A stretch of 35,333 nt of DNA, from assembly GCA_937129385.1 (NCBI GenBank), contig CAKZNC010000073.1, forward strand, positions 1-35,333, read 5' to 3'. The translations under genes and the position numbers were made by a program. Source of the stretch: an uncultured Bacteroidota bacterium (lineage in GTDB: Bacteria > Bacteroidota > Bacteroidia > Bacteroidales > GCA-2748055). The notes under the pieces are model-generated. The model saw only the letters and a list, made by a program, of their open reading frames with translations, had not been told where the DNA came from and did no database searches. Numbering within the stretch: position 1 is the stretch's first letter; each line of letters begins with the position of its first letter. Below are positions 1 through 8,214 of this stretch, piece by piece.

Positions 1-2259
1 TATGAAAAACAGCGCAGGGACCGAATCTCCATGGAAGGCTACCACGGCTACTCACGGGTCCTCATCCGGAAGGGCAAAAAGATCGGCTACATCTGCGGGA
101 CCGACCAAAACTGGCTCAGACGGTTCAACGAAATCTCCGGAGATAAGCTTCTAACCACACCACTCTCCGATCCCTGCAATTATAAGATCATACCAGAAAA
201 CGGGCAGGACACACTCATCCCCAAGGCAGTCTACCGGAAATCCTACCCCATTGACCGCACCCACACCTCTCTGGCACAAGAATACCCGCTACGACACGAA
301 TTTTACCTGCAATTGCCAGAAAAACTCAAGCCAGGAACACAATATATCATGCATCTCGAGACACAATCACAGCTTCCCTCCCACCTCTCGTTCACATTCG
401 ACGATACCCGTCTGCGCAGCGAAGCGATCCACGTGAACCTCGACGGCTATGCTCCCGGCGATCCGAAAGTGGGTTACCTCTCCACATGGCTGGGCGACGG
501 CGGCAGCCAAACCTACAACGAACCGCCTGCCTTTAGTCTTGTCGACGACGCCACCGGCGAAACGGTGTACACATCAAGCGCTACACTCCGCTCACCGGGG
601 ACATCAGCAGAATATATGCTGAACGGTACCGGCTATAACCACAACCTTACCGACATCATGGCCCTGGATTTCAGCGATTTCAACCTTGCAGGCAAATACA
701 GGATCGTCGTGGACGGCATCGGCACCAGCTTCCCATTCCGTATCTCGTCCGATGTATGGGAAGAATCGGTCCGGCTCGTCATGAAGGGTTTTCTCCACCA
801 GCGCTCGGGAATCGAACTCGGACCCCCGTATACCGATTACCAGCGGCCGCGCAACATGCACCCGGCCGATCATACCACCATCCACAAGGTAGATACTGAA
901 CGCTTCTTCAATCCGCCCGGGCAGGTGGATGAGCGCTCGCAGACCGGCGTGTTTGAACGCATACAGGCCAGCATCCTCACCGATACCGAGATCCCCGGGG
1001 CATGGGGCGGATGGATGGACGCCGGCGATTTCGACCAGCGGATGACCCACCTCTGGACCGTCCGCCGGATGATCCTGCTGCACGACCTCAACCCGGAATA
1101 CTTCCGTCAGCTCAACCTCGGGATTCCTGAATCATCCAACAAGCTCCCCGACATCCTCGATGAAGCTGCATGGTGCCTCGATCTCTACAGGCGTACACAA
1201 GGGGTCTACGAAAAAGGAGGCGTCAGCTGGTGGGTCGAGTCGGAACAACATCCCAGGGGCGGCGAACCGAGCTGGCTCAACTCCCTCCCCACAGCACTGG
1301 TCCCTCCCACGCCCAGTGCGAACTTCCTCTATGCAGCAACAGCAGCACAACTCTCACTCGCCATCCAGCCCTACGATACAGCACTGTCCTCTACCTACCT
1401 CGCCAGTGCCCTGGATGCATTTCTCTGGGCCATTACCAACGACGACACCCCCGATCTCTACAGGTCGCGCAGCAAGGAGGTCTATGCATCCATGGCCATG
1501 CTGAACCTCTACCGACGTACAGGAGCGTCCAAATGGCACGACCGCTACCTGGAAAGTCTCGTACAGGCCACCGGAAGCCCCGAAAAAATAAAACTCAACG
1601 GCGGCAACTATGAGGCCATCGTTCCCTACCTGCTCGATGATCCCATTCCCAAAGACTCACTGCTCCTCGGAAGACTGAAACGCGCCATGATCTTATACGC
1701 CAACGACCTGGTCACCGGGGCATCACAAAACGCCTATCGCATCCTCAAACCCTCCGCTCAGCCACTCAACCGGATGGCCACCCTCAGTGACATGATCCTC
1801 CCGCTGGTCATGGCCCACAAAATCTCCGGCGATCCGGTCTACACCGACGCGCTGGCACAGACCCTTCAATATACGATGGGCGCCAACCCAATGAACCGCA
1901 GTTACATAAGCGGACTCGGAGAGCGGTGGTTTGTTCCCTACCAGCTCGACTGGGAGACCAACCATACCGATATCCCTGCCGGGATCCCTACTTTCGGACC
2001 CGTATCCCACAACGAAGAGCGCTGGGGATGGACCGGCAAATGGGCCATCGATGCCATCGAAGGCGCGGGACTCTACCCGGGTGAGCTGGGAACATGGCCC
2101 CATGCTGAAAAATGCTTTAACCAGACCTGGATCGCACCCATCAATGAATTCACCGTCCGCTCCCCCATGGGCGAACTCCTGCTTTGCACCGCCTACCTCG
2201 CCCAGGACCATGCCGGTCGGTACAACAAAGCAAAGATGTCGGAGGTGAACAGGGAATAA
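1..2259 (+). CDS. Glycoside hydrolase family 9 (cellulase-type), 5' truncated by window edge
   Basis: Probable extracellular or periplasmic endo-/exo-glucanase of GH9 with an N-terminal Ig-like CelD_N domain. The frame is open from base 1. The first ATG is at 31, but protein-like sequence precedes it and no signal peptide is visible, so the true start probably lies outside the window. Numbering from the ATG at 31, a leading domain of about 110 residues contains GYHGYSRV and IGYICG. The CelD_N-like domain follows at about 130-240 (IHVNLDGYAP), then the (alpha/alpha)6 catalytic domain to the end. WMDAGDFDQR supplies the GH9 DAGD aspartates D330 and D333. YTMGANPMNRSYISG matches the family glycine/histidine-region motif, and E706 in INEFTV sits where the catalytic acid is expected. 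Third positions look more GC-rich by eye than in genes after 5 kb. A GH78 gene follows 86 bases downstream. The family call is firm; substrate is inferred. Confidence 0.88.
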   Translation, partial: YEKQRRDRISMEGYHGYSRVLIRKGKKIGYICGTDQNWLRRFNEISGDKLLTTPLSDPCNYKIIPENGQDTLIPKAVYRKSYPIDRTHTSLAQEYPLRHEFYLQLPEKLKPGTQYIMHLETQSQLPSHLSFTFDDTRLRSEAIHVNLDGYAPGDPKVGYLSTWLGDGGSQTYNEPPAFSLVDDATGETVYTSSATLRSPGTSAEYMLNGTGYNHNLTDIMALDFSDFNLAGKYRIVVDGIGTSFPFRISSDVWEESVRLVMKGFLHQRSGIELGPPYTDYQRPRNMHPADHTTIHKVDTERFFNPPGQVDERSQTGVFERIQASILTDTEIPGAWGGWMDAGDFDQRMTHLWTVRRMILLHDLNPEYFRQLNLGIPESSNKLPDILDEAAWCLDLYRRTQGVYEKGGVSWWVESEQHPRGGEPSWLNSLPTALVPPTPSANFLYAATAAQLSLAIQPYDTALSSTYLASALDAFLWAITNDDTPDLYRSRSKEVYASMAMLNLYRRTGASKWHDRYLESLVQATGSPEKIKLNGGNYEAIVPYLLDDPIPKDSLLLGRLKRAMILYANDLVTGASQNAYRILKPSAQPLNRMATLSDMILPLVMAHKISGDPVYTDALAQTLQYTMGANPMNRSYISGLGERWFVPYQLDWETNHTDIPAGIPTFGPVSHNEERWGWTGKWAIDAIEGAGLYPGELGTWPHAEKCFNQTWIAPINEFTVRSPMGELLLCTAYLAQDHAGRYNKAKMSEVNRE

Positions 2260-2345
2260 TTTCACAATCTGCCTCATGCCGCGGACTGGCGTCCAGTTCA
2301 GCATACATGATTAATTTTAAACTGCAAACAGAAGAAATAGGAATT

Positions 2346-4700
2346 ATGAAAAAAAAATACGCACTGCTTACAATGCTTTTTCTTGGAGTCTTTATGCTGA
2401 ATGTTACCGGCCAGGGCTCCGAAACAGCTCCCTGGATCAGTTATCCCACGGCAAGCGTGACCGATTACGGAGTGTACCATTTCAGGAAATCGTTTGACCT
2501 GCAGAAGGTGCCGGAACAACTGGTGATCCATGTCTCGGCCGACAACCGGTACCACCTGTATGTCAATGGTAAACGTGTAAGTTATGGTCCGGCCAAGGGA
2601 GACCTGCAAACCTACAAGTACGACGTGATCGATATCGCACCGTACCTGGAACAAGGTGAGAACCTGCTGGCTGCCCTTGTATACAATGCAGGCAAGGACA
2701 AACCCATGGCGCTGCTGACTGCACAGACCGCCTTCCTGGTGAGACCGGCGGACAGCTCCTTTGCCGGGATTGCCACGGGAAGTGACTGGATAACAATAAA
2801 AAATCCTGCGTATCAACCGGTCTCCTATTACGAGATGCTGTTCAAAAACCGCTGGTTTTATGGGTATTATGCATGCGGACCCGGTGATGACCTGGATGCG
2901 AAAAAATACCCGTGGGGATGGGAACAGCCTGGATTTGATGATGCGGAATGGAAGCGTGCTGAAGTGCTCTCTTTCGACGGAAATCCACCGTGGAAGCTGG
3001 TGCCCAGGAACATTGCCTTTATGGCGGATCAAAGGGAAGCACCGGCATCGATCCGTTACGCAAAGGCGGTACGCGGTGCCGATGGATTAATCAATGGAAA
3101 CTCTCCCATGATCGTTCCTGCCGGGACAAAAGCGACCGTCCTGCTCGATTACGAGATGCTAACCATGGGATACCCCGCGATGGTCGTAGAGGGAGGAACC
3201 GGAAGCTCAGTGAAGATCAAATATGCAGAGGCACTTTACGAAAAGGTGAACCTGAAGGCGCACCGTGATTCTGTGGAGGGGAAGACCATGTTCGGCGTAT
3301 GGGATCTCTTTCGTCCGGATGGAGGCAAGAGGACTTTCCGGCCATTGTGGAAACGAACGTTCAGGTATGTGCAATTGGAGATAGTGACCGGCGATGAGCC
3401 ACTGGTGGTGCACAGCTTCAGCAGTGAATATTCGGGGTACCCCTATACCGAAATGGCTACTTTCGAGTCGGACAACAGGGCGCTGAATGAGATCTTTGAA
3501 ATATGTTTGCGTACCCTGCGTATGTGCTCGGGTGAGACCTATTACGATACCCCTTTCTACGAGCAACTCAGCTATGGAGGTGACAATCGACCCATCGCTG
3601 CGATCTCAACATACAATTCTACGGACGACAGGCTGCTGAGGGAGGTGATGCGGCTCTACCCGCAATCGGTCAACCGCGAAACCCGCCTGTTCAAGTCGGC
3701 ATACCCCTCCCGGTTTGATTTTGACATGGGGTCCTGGTCGCTGGCATGGATCCATAGTCTGCATGATTACTACCTAATGCGCGGTGATGCGCAGTACGTC
3801 AACCAGTTTGCAGAAAGCATGGAGGGCGTTCTCGGGTTTTATCACAGGCACATGGATGAGAACCTGGGGATCCTGGGTGGAATCAGGAGTCAGAATTTCA
3901 TGGACTGGAGCATCTCGCAGGGCAGCATCCCCAGGAAGAACGATGATGGCGAGATCAGGCATTCGACCATGCTGACCCTTTTCTATCTGCATACACTGGA
4001 TTGTGTACTTGCGCTACACCGGGAATCCGGACTGGAGATTGATGCTGAAAAGTGGGAAGCTGAGGCAGAATTGATCAGGAAAGGGATACGGACTCATTGC
4101 TGGAACGGATCAGTGGAACTGTTCCGCGACCACCCGGGGGATAACACTTACTCCCAGCATGCAAACATCCTGGCGATCCTCACAGATGTGGTTCCCGACG
4201 AAGAGCAGTCGGCGATGATGCATCGGATCCTCGAATACGACGGATTTACGGAATATGCCAGTTCCTACTTTTCATTTTTCCTCTTCAAAGCCATGGTGAA
4301 AACAGGTAACGAAGATCTTTTCCTGGACAACCTGGGGTTCTGGTACAATTTCCTTGACAGGGGTCACACCACATGCGGGGAGACAGGTTTTGCCTCACAT
4401 GACCGCTCCGATTGCCATGCATGGTCCGCACACCCGGCCTACTATTTACTGAGCACAGTTTGCGGGATCAGACCGGCCGATATCGGGTTTGAGAATGTCG
4501 TGGTAGAACCACATCCCGGTGACCTTGGAGAGATCCGGGCCGACATGCCCCATCCGAAAGGGCGAATAGCTGTGGATTACAGGATCAGGAACGGGAAGCT
4601 GAAAGGCAGCATCCTTTTACCCCCGGGAATGACCGGGAAACTGGTTTTTAATGGGAATACGCAGGAACTTGCAGCTGGAGAAAACAAGATCAGGTTGTAG
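2346..4700 (+). CDS. Alpha-L-rhamnosidase, glycoside hydrolase family 78
   Basis: Predicted exported enzyme that removes terminal alpha-L-rhamnose from plant or microbial glycans. The ATG at 2346 (784 aa) is chosen because MKKKYALLTMLFLGVFML is a good signal peptide ending near NVTGQG. The frame is open upstream to 2184, but that stretch overlaps the GH9 gene. Two beta-sandwich regions come first (HLYVNGKRVSYGPAKGD at about 65-80 is typical of the N-terminal rhamnosidase domain). The (alpha/alpha)6 domain then holds YYDTPFYEQLSYGGDNRP, with E406 and D413 in the positions of the conserved GH78 acidic motif, and later E679 in CGETG followed by CHAWSAHPAYYLL. The C-terminal beta domain starts near GIRPADIGFE. 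It is probably co-transcribed with the GH9 gene, 86 bases upstream. Family call is strong; the exact linkage cleaved is unknown. Confidence 0.9.
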   Translation: MKKKYALLTMLFLGVFMLNVTGQGSETAPWISYPTASVTDYGVYHFRKSFDLQKVPEQLVIHVSADNRYHLYVNGKRVSYGPAKGDLQTYKYDVIDIAPYLEQGENLLAALVYNAGKDKPMALLTAQTAFLVRPADSSFAGIATGSDWITIKNPAYQPVSYYEMLFKNRWFYGYYACGPGDDLDAKKYPWGWEQPGFDDAEWKRAEVLSFDGNPPWKLVPRNIAFMADQREAPASIRYAKAVRGADGLINGNSPMIVPAGTKATVLLDYEMLTMGYPAMVVEGGTGSSVKIKYAEALYEKVNLKAHRDSVEGKTMFGVWDLFRPDGGKRTFRPLWKRTFRYVQLEIVTGDEPLVVHSFSSEYSGYPYTEMATFESDNRALNEIFEICLRTLRMCSGETYYDTPFYEQLSYGGDNRPIAAISTYNSTDDRLLREVMRLYPQSVNRETRLFKSAYPSRFDFDMGSWSLAWIHSLHDYYLMRGDAQYVNQFAESMEGVLGFYHRHMDENLGILGGIRSQNFMDWSISQGSIPRKNDDGEIRHSTMLTLFYLHTLDCVLALHRESGLEIDAEKWEAEAELIRKGIRTHCWNGSVELFRDHPGDNTYSQHANILAILTDVVPDEEQSAMMHRILEYDGFTEYASSYFSFFLFKAMVKTGNEDLFLDNLGFWYNFLDRGHTTCGETGFASHDRSDCHAWSAHPAYYLLSTVCGIRPADIGFENVVVEPHPGDLGEIRADMPHPKGRIAVDYRIRNGKLKGSILLPPGMTGKLVFNGNTQELAAGENKIRL

Positions 4701-4807
4701 CGTGTTTCATTACAGTGAAGGACGGGTACAGCGCATCTGAATTTCAATGCTGCTGGTCTTTTAGCGGCAAAAAAATCAAAGCAAAGCGCTGGAATATGAT
4801 GTAATGC

Positions 4808-5060
4808 ACCAGGTCACCCTGTGAAAAATACAAACTTATACCTTGTTAATTTATAGGTGTTTAAAAAGATATAGTAATGAAACCCTCATCGTTGGGAGTA
4901 GATTTTTCAGCGGAGCCATGACAAATGAACATGTATAATTAGAACGAAGATTTACAGTAAATTGATGAGAGTTCGCCGAGCACCTTTACTATTTAAACAT
5001 TCTGCGAGGCAACCAGTCACCTTGAGAAAAAACGAAGTTTATAACATATTGTAAATTAAT
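4808..5060. repeat. Imperfect direct repeat pair in the 382-base gap before DUF502
   Basis: The 4701-5082 gap holds no convincing gene. Two roughly 50-base stretches, 4808-4856 and 5010-5060, resemble one another: both carry GTCACC followed by a purine-rich GAAAAA tract, an AA..TTATA block and a TTGT.AATT.AT block. Each contains a degenerate -7-like element (TACCTTG or TATTG), so they could be duplicated promoters for the downstream gene. The match is gapped and was judged by eye. Confidence 0.35.
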
Positions 5061-5082
5061 ACTATAACTTAATAATATACTT

Positions 5083-5685
5083 GTGAAAAAATTGATGAAT
5101 TATCTCCTCCAGGGCCTGCTCTTTATTGCTCCCCTGGGTATCACCGCGTACATCGTGTACCTGCTGTTCACTTTTATTGACGGGTTGCTCAATGACACGC
5201 TGGAACAGTGGCTGGGTATCGCAATACCCGGACTTGGCATCGTGATCATCGTGGCCTTCCTGGTGCTGATTGGGTTCCTGGGGCAAACCTTCCTGGCCCG
5301 GCCGTTCAAGATCCTTTTTGCCAGGCTTATGAAGCGCATTCCCCTTCTGAAGGTGATCTATTCAGCCTTCAATGATCTCTTTTCAGCCTTTGTAGGCAAA
5401 GAAAAGAAATTCAGTCAGCCAGTCATTGTAACCATCAACGAAGCATCACAGATCGAAAAGCTCGGGTTCCTCACCGAGACAGACCTGGAAGAACTTGGGG
5501 TGAAAGATAAAGTAGCGGTCTATTTCCCCCACTCCTATAATTTTTCCGGGGAACTTTTTATCGTGCCCAGCAGCAATGTGCGGACAGTCGACGTGAACCC
5601 GGCCGACATGATGAAATTCATTGTCTCCGCAGGCGTGGCCGGATGGCACAAAGACGAACCGGTAGATGGGGAGGTCATTTCCTGA
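5083..5685 (+). CDS. DUF502 family inner-membrane protein
   Basis: A 200-residue protein of the DUF502 family (PF04367); biochemical function unknown. It starts at GTG 5083 (GTGAAAAAATTG), because there is no upstream in-frame ATG and the N-terminus matches the family. Two hydrophobic segments (about 9-32 and 46-66) are separated by a loop with IDGLLND, and the second runs into PGLGIVIIVAFLVLIGFLGQ. The remaining 130 residues are soluble and include the family-typical RIPLLKVIYSAFNDLFSAF and PHSYNFSGELFIVP. Length is normal for the family. The TspO-like gene and the Mla operon follow, which suggests an envelope role, but the spacing of 147 bases allows separate transcription. Confidence 0.85.
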   Translation: MKKLMNYLLQGLLFIAPLGITAYIVYLLFTFIDGLLNDTLEQWLGIAIPGLGIVIIVAFLVLIGFLGQTFLARPFKILFARLMKRIPLLKVIYSAFNDLFSAFVGKEKKFSQPVIVTINEASQIEKLGFLTETDLEELGVKDKVAVYFPHSYNFSGELFIVPSSNVRTVDVNPADMMKFIVSAGVAGWHKDEPVDGEVIS

Positions 5686-5832
5686 TACCTGGCGTGGGAT
5701 TAGGGGCGGTAAATTTTTCTTGCAGGGTTTCATTAGGACAACGGAAGGCCAGACCACAATTAAGCAATCCCATCGACGCTTTCATTTATCGGATATATAA
5801 TATATATTGTAACTAGAAACTGATATCCTGAC

Positions 5833-6624
5833 ATGAAAAGATTTTATGCATTATTGAATATCATAGTGATCTTTGCTGTGATCGTGGTGAATTATTTTGC
5901 CGGTTCAACCGGACTCGGGGGAAATACAGTAAGCAGTGTCAGTGCGAAATACGATACACTTTTCGCACCTGCCGGATACGCTTTTGCGATCTGGGGTGTG
6001 ATCTACCTTGGGCTCCTTTCATTTGGTATTTTCCAGCTGGTCAGGGTATTCTCCAGCGATAAAGAGGATGATTTTGTACTGGCGATCGGACCATGGCTGA
6101 CCATTGCCAACCTGGCCAATATGTTATGGATCTGGTCATGGCTCAGCGAAAACCTGTCGCTGTCGGTGATCCTGATGGTTGCCATTCTATTCTCCCTGAT
6201 CATCATCGTATTAAGGCTGAATATGGAACGCTGGGATGCCCCGTTCCCGATCATTGCCTGGGTGTGGTGGCCAATCTGCATCTATATCGGATGGATCACC
6301 GTGGCCACGGTAGCGAACTATGCCGCCTACCTGGTAATGATTGACTGGCTGGCCTTGTTCAACCCGGTAACATGGACAGTTGTAATGGTCATTGTAGCCA
6401 CGATCATCAACCTGTTGATGATCATCACCCGAAACATGCGGGAATTTGCCGTTGTGGGGGTATGGGCCATCAGTGCCATTGCAGTGAGACAATGGGGTGA
6501 CCACCCAACAATACAATGGACGGCACTGGTTTGTGCACTGGTCCTCCTGGTTGCAATTTCAATACATGGATACCGGAACAGGGCCACAGCACCACATCTA
6601 AAATTCAGGGAATATTACAAATAA
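5833..6624 (+). CDS. TspO/MBR-like tryptophan-rich membrane protein
   Basis: A 263-residue polytopic membrane protein. The block FAPAGYAFAIWGVIYLGL at about 40-58 is the diagnostic first-helix sequence of the tryptophan-rich sensory protein (TspO/MBR, translocator protein) superfamily, whose members bind porphyrins and lipids such as cholesterol. Several helices follow, rich in Trp (NMLWIWSWL, IIAWVWWPICIYIGW). It is longer than classical TspO of about 150-180 residues, so it belongs to the long subfamily with roughly seven or eight segments. The ATG at 5833 gives a clean hydrophobic N-terminus. It ends 18 bases before the MlaE start, so it is probably in the same transcript as the lipid-transport genes. 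Ligand and function are inferred only. Confidence 0.8.
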   Translation: MKRFYALLNIIVIFAVIVVNYFAGSTGLGGNTVSSVSAKYDTLFAPAGYAFAIWGVIYLGLLSFGIFQLVRVFSSDKEDDFVLAIGPWLTIANLANMLWIWSWLSENLSLSVILMVAILFSLIIIVLRLNMERWDAPFPIIAWVWWPICIYIGWITVATVANYAAYLVMIDWLALFNPVTWTVVMVIVATIINLLMIITRNMREFAVVGVWAISAIAVRQWGDHPTIQWTALVCALVLLVAISIHGYRNRATAPHLKFREYYK

Positions 6625-6642
6625 CCAATAATCTGATCACCC

Positions 6643-7419
6643 ATGGAGCGGAAGTCTCCCAATAAACTGAATTTCGAACAACTGCTGATGGATATCGCCG
6701 GGATCACAACCTTTTTATTCCGGTATATCGGCAGCCTTTTCCGTAACCGTTTTGAAGGCCGGGAGTTCATCAACCAGTGCTACCGAACCGGTTACCAGTC
6801 ACTGTTACTGGTGGGGATCACCGCCATCATCCTGGGTCTTGTGCTGACCATCCAGATCAGGCCGATACTGGCCGACCTGGGAGCCGAGGCATGGCTGCCG
6901 AACATGGTATTTATCTCCGTACTCACGGAAATGGGACCGGTGATCTTTGCCCTGCTCTTTGCCGGAAAAGTAGGCTCAGGAATTGGAGCAGAGCTAAGTT
7001 CCATGCGGGTCACGGAACAGATCGATGCCATGGAGGTCTCGGCTACCAATCCATTCAACTACCTGGTCGTTACCCGCGTTTCAGCAACAACCATTATGCT
7101 GCCTTTACTGGTATTCTTTGGTGACCTGCTTGCGTTTTTTGGATCTTTTATCGGTCTCAAGGCATACAGTGACATCTCTTTTAAACTTTTCTACAGCAGG
7201 GCATTCAGCGAAGTTTATTTCAGGGATATTTTCCCGGCCACCATCAAGACCATATTCTTCGGATTCTTCATCGGGCTCATCGCTAGCTACATGGGATATT
7301 ATTCAGGCAAGGGAACCTCGGGGGTTGGGAAAGCTGCCAATGCTGCAGTTGTGGCCTCCTCTCTTGTAATCTTTCTCATCGACCTCATCGCTGTTCAATT
7401 AACTGATATTCTTACCTGA
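6643..7419 (+). CDS. mlaE: MlaE-family ABC transporter permease (MCE lipid transport)
   Basis: Permease subunit of an Mla-type ABC transporter that moves phospholipids between inner membrane and the periplasmic MCE protein. At 258 residues it is the usual family size. The family block ALLFAGKVGSGIGAELSSMR followed by VTEQIDAMEVSATNPFNYLV (about 105-145) is plainly visible, as are TVIKT-like coupling sequence (FPATIKTIFFGFFIGLIA) and GVGKAANAAVVASSLVIFLID near the C-terminus. Five or six hydrophobic helices are apparent. The ATPase gene starts 4 bases after its stop, so translation is probably coupled. No MlaA, MlaB or MlaC homologue lies beside it, a simplified arrangement also known in other phyla outside the Proteobacteria. 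Confidence 0.93.
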   Translation: MERKSPNKLNFEQLLMDIAGITTFLFRYIGSLFRNRFEGREFINQCYRTGYQSLLLVGITAIILGLVLTIQIRPILADLGAEAWLPNMVFISVLTEMGPVIFALLFAGKVGSGIGAELSSMRVTEQIDAMEVSATNPFNYLVVTRVSATTIMLPLLVFFGDLLAFFGSFIGLKAYSDISFKLFYSRAFSEVYFRDIFPATIKTIFFGFFIGLIASYMGYYSGKGTSGVGKAANAAVVASSLVIFLIDLIAVQLTDILT

Positions 7420-7423
7420 TAAA

Positions 7424-8164
7424 ATGGAAAATAACAGGATCCTTGACGTACATAATCTGCATAAATCTTTTGGTGAGAAAAAGGTGATCGACGGTCTGGA
7501 CCTGGCACTCTATTCAGGAGAAAACCTGGTGATCCTGGGAAAATCCGGAACGGGAAAATCTGTGATCATGAAATGTATCGTGCGCTTACTGAAACCGGAT
7601 GCCGGGTCTATCAACGTATTTGGCACAGATGTGCTGAACTGTGGCGAGAAAGAGCTAAATGAGGTACGCACACGCATTGGCTACTTGTTCCAGGAAGGCG
7701 CCCTCTATGACTCAATGACCATCAGGGAAAATCTTGAATTCCCGGCGAAGAGAGATAAAAAACTGAGGAAACTGGCTGACAAGGAGCTCAATGAAATCAT
7801 TGAGAAAAACCTGGAAAGTGTTGGATTGATTGATGCCATCGATAAGCTTCCTTCAGAATTATCGGGCGGGATGAAGAAAAGGGCCGGCCTGGCCAGGTCA
7901 CTCATGCTCTCACCCGATATGATCATCTATGACGAACCCACCACTGGGCTTGATCCTTATACCAGTGATGCCATCAATGACCTGATTCTACGGATCAGGG
8001 AATCATACAATACCGCATCGCTTATCATTACCCATGACATCAAGTGTGCAAAAAGAACAAGTGACAGGATGGTTATTTTGAGTGATGGAAAAATTATTGC
8101 CGAAGGAAAATTTGATGAGTTGAAAACAGATCCATCTGAACAGGTGCGACTGTTTTTTGTTTAA
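7424..8164 (+). CDS. mlaF: MlaF-type ABC transporter ATPase
   Basis: Cytoplasmic ATPase that powers the MlaE permease. At 246 residues it is a normal single nucleotide-binding domain. Walker A is LGKSGTGKSV (about 38-47), the Q-loop lies in YLFQEGALYDSMT, the ABC signature is LSGGMKKRAGLARSL, Walker B is MIIYDEPTTGLDP, and the switch histidine is in IITHDIKC. The GALYDSMT and GGMKKRAGLAR sequences are typical of the MlaF subfamily rather than of importers. It lies 4 bases after the permease gene and 50 bases before the MCE subunit, in one operon. Confidence 0.94.
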   Translation: MENNRILDVHNLHKSFGEKKVIDGLDLALYSGENLVILGKSGTGKSVIMKCIVRLLKPDAGSINVFGTDVLNCGEKELNEVRTRIGYLFQEGALYDSMTIRENLEFPAKRDKKLRKLADKELNEIIEKNLESVGLIDAIDKLPSELSGGMKKRAGLARSLMLSPDMIIYDEPTTGLDPYTSDAINDLILRIRESYNTASLIITHDIKCAKRTSDRMVILSDGKIIAEGKFDELKTDPSEQVRLFFV

Positions 8165-8214
8165 TTTTATATGATCAGGAATAATTAAATTGCCCAATAT
8201 AAAGCTGCAAACCT

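Noticed and set aside
604-1083. 159-residue minus-strand ORF inside the GH9 gene
   Set aside because: Antisense shadow of a GC-rich gene; His/Pro/Ala-rich with no domain pattern. The same holds for 1723-2304 and similar antisense frames.
2184-2345. N-terminal extension of the GH78 gene
   Set aside because: It overlaps the GH9 gene, and the ATG at 2346 gives a clean signal peptide.
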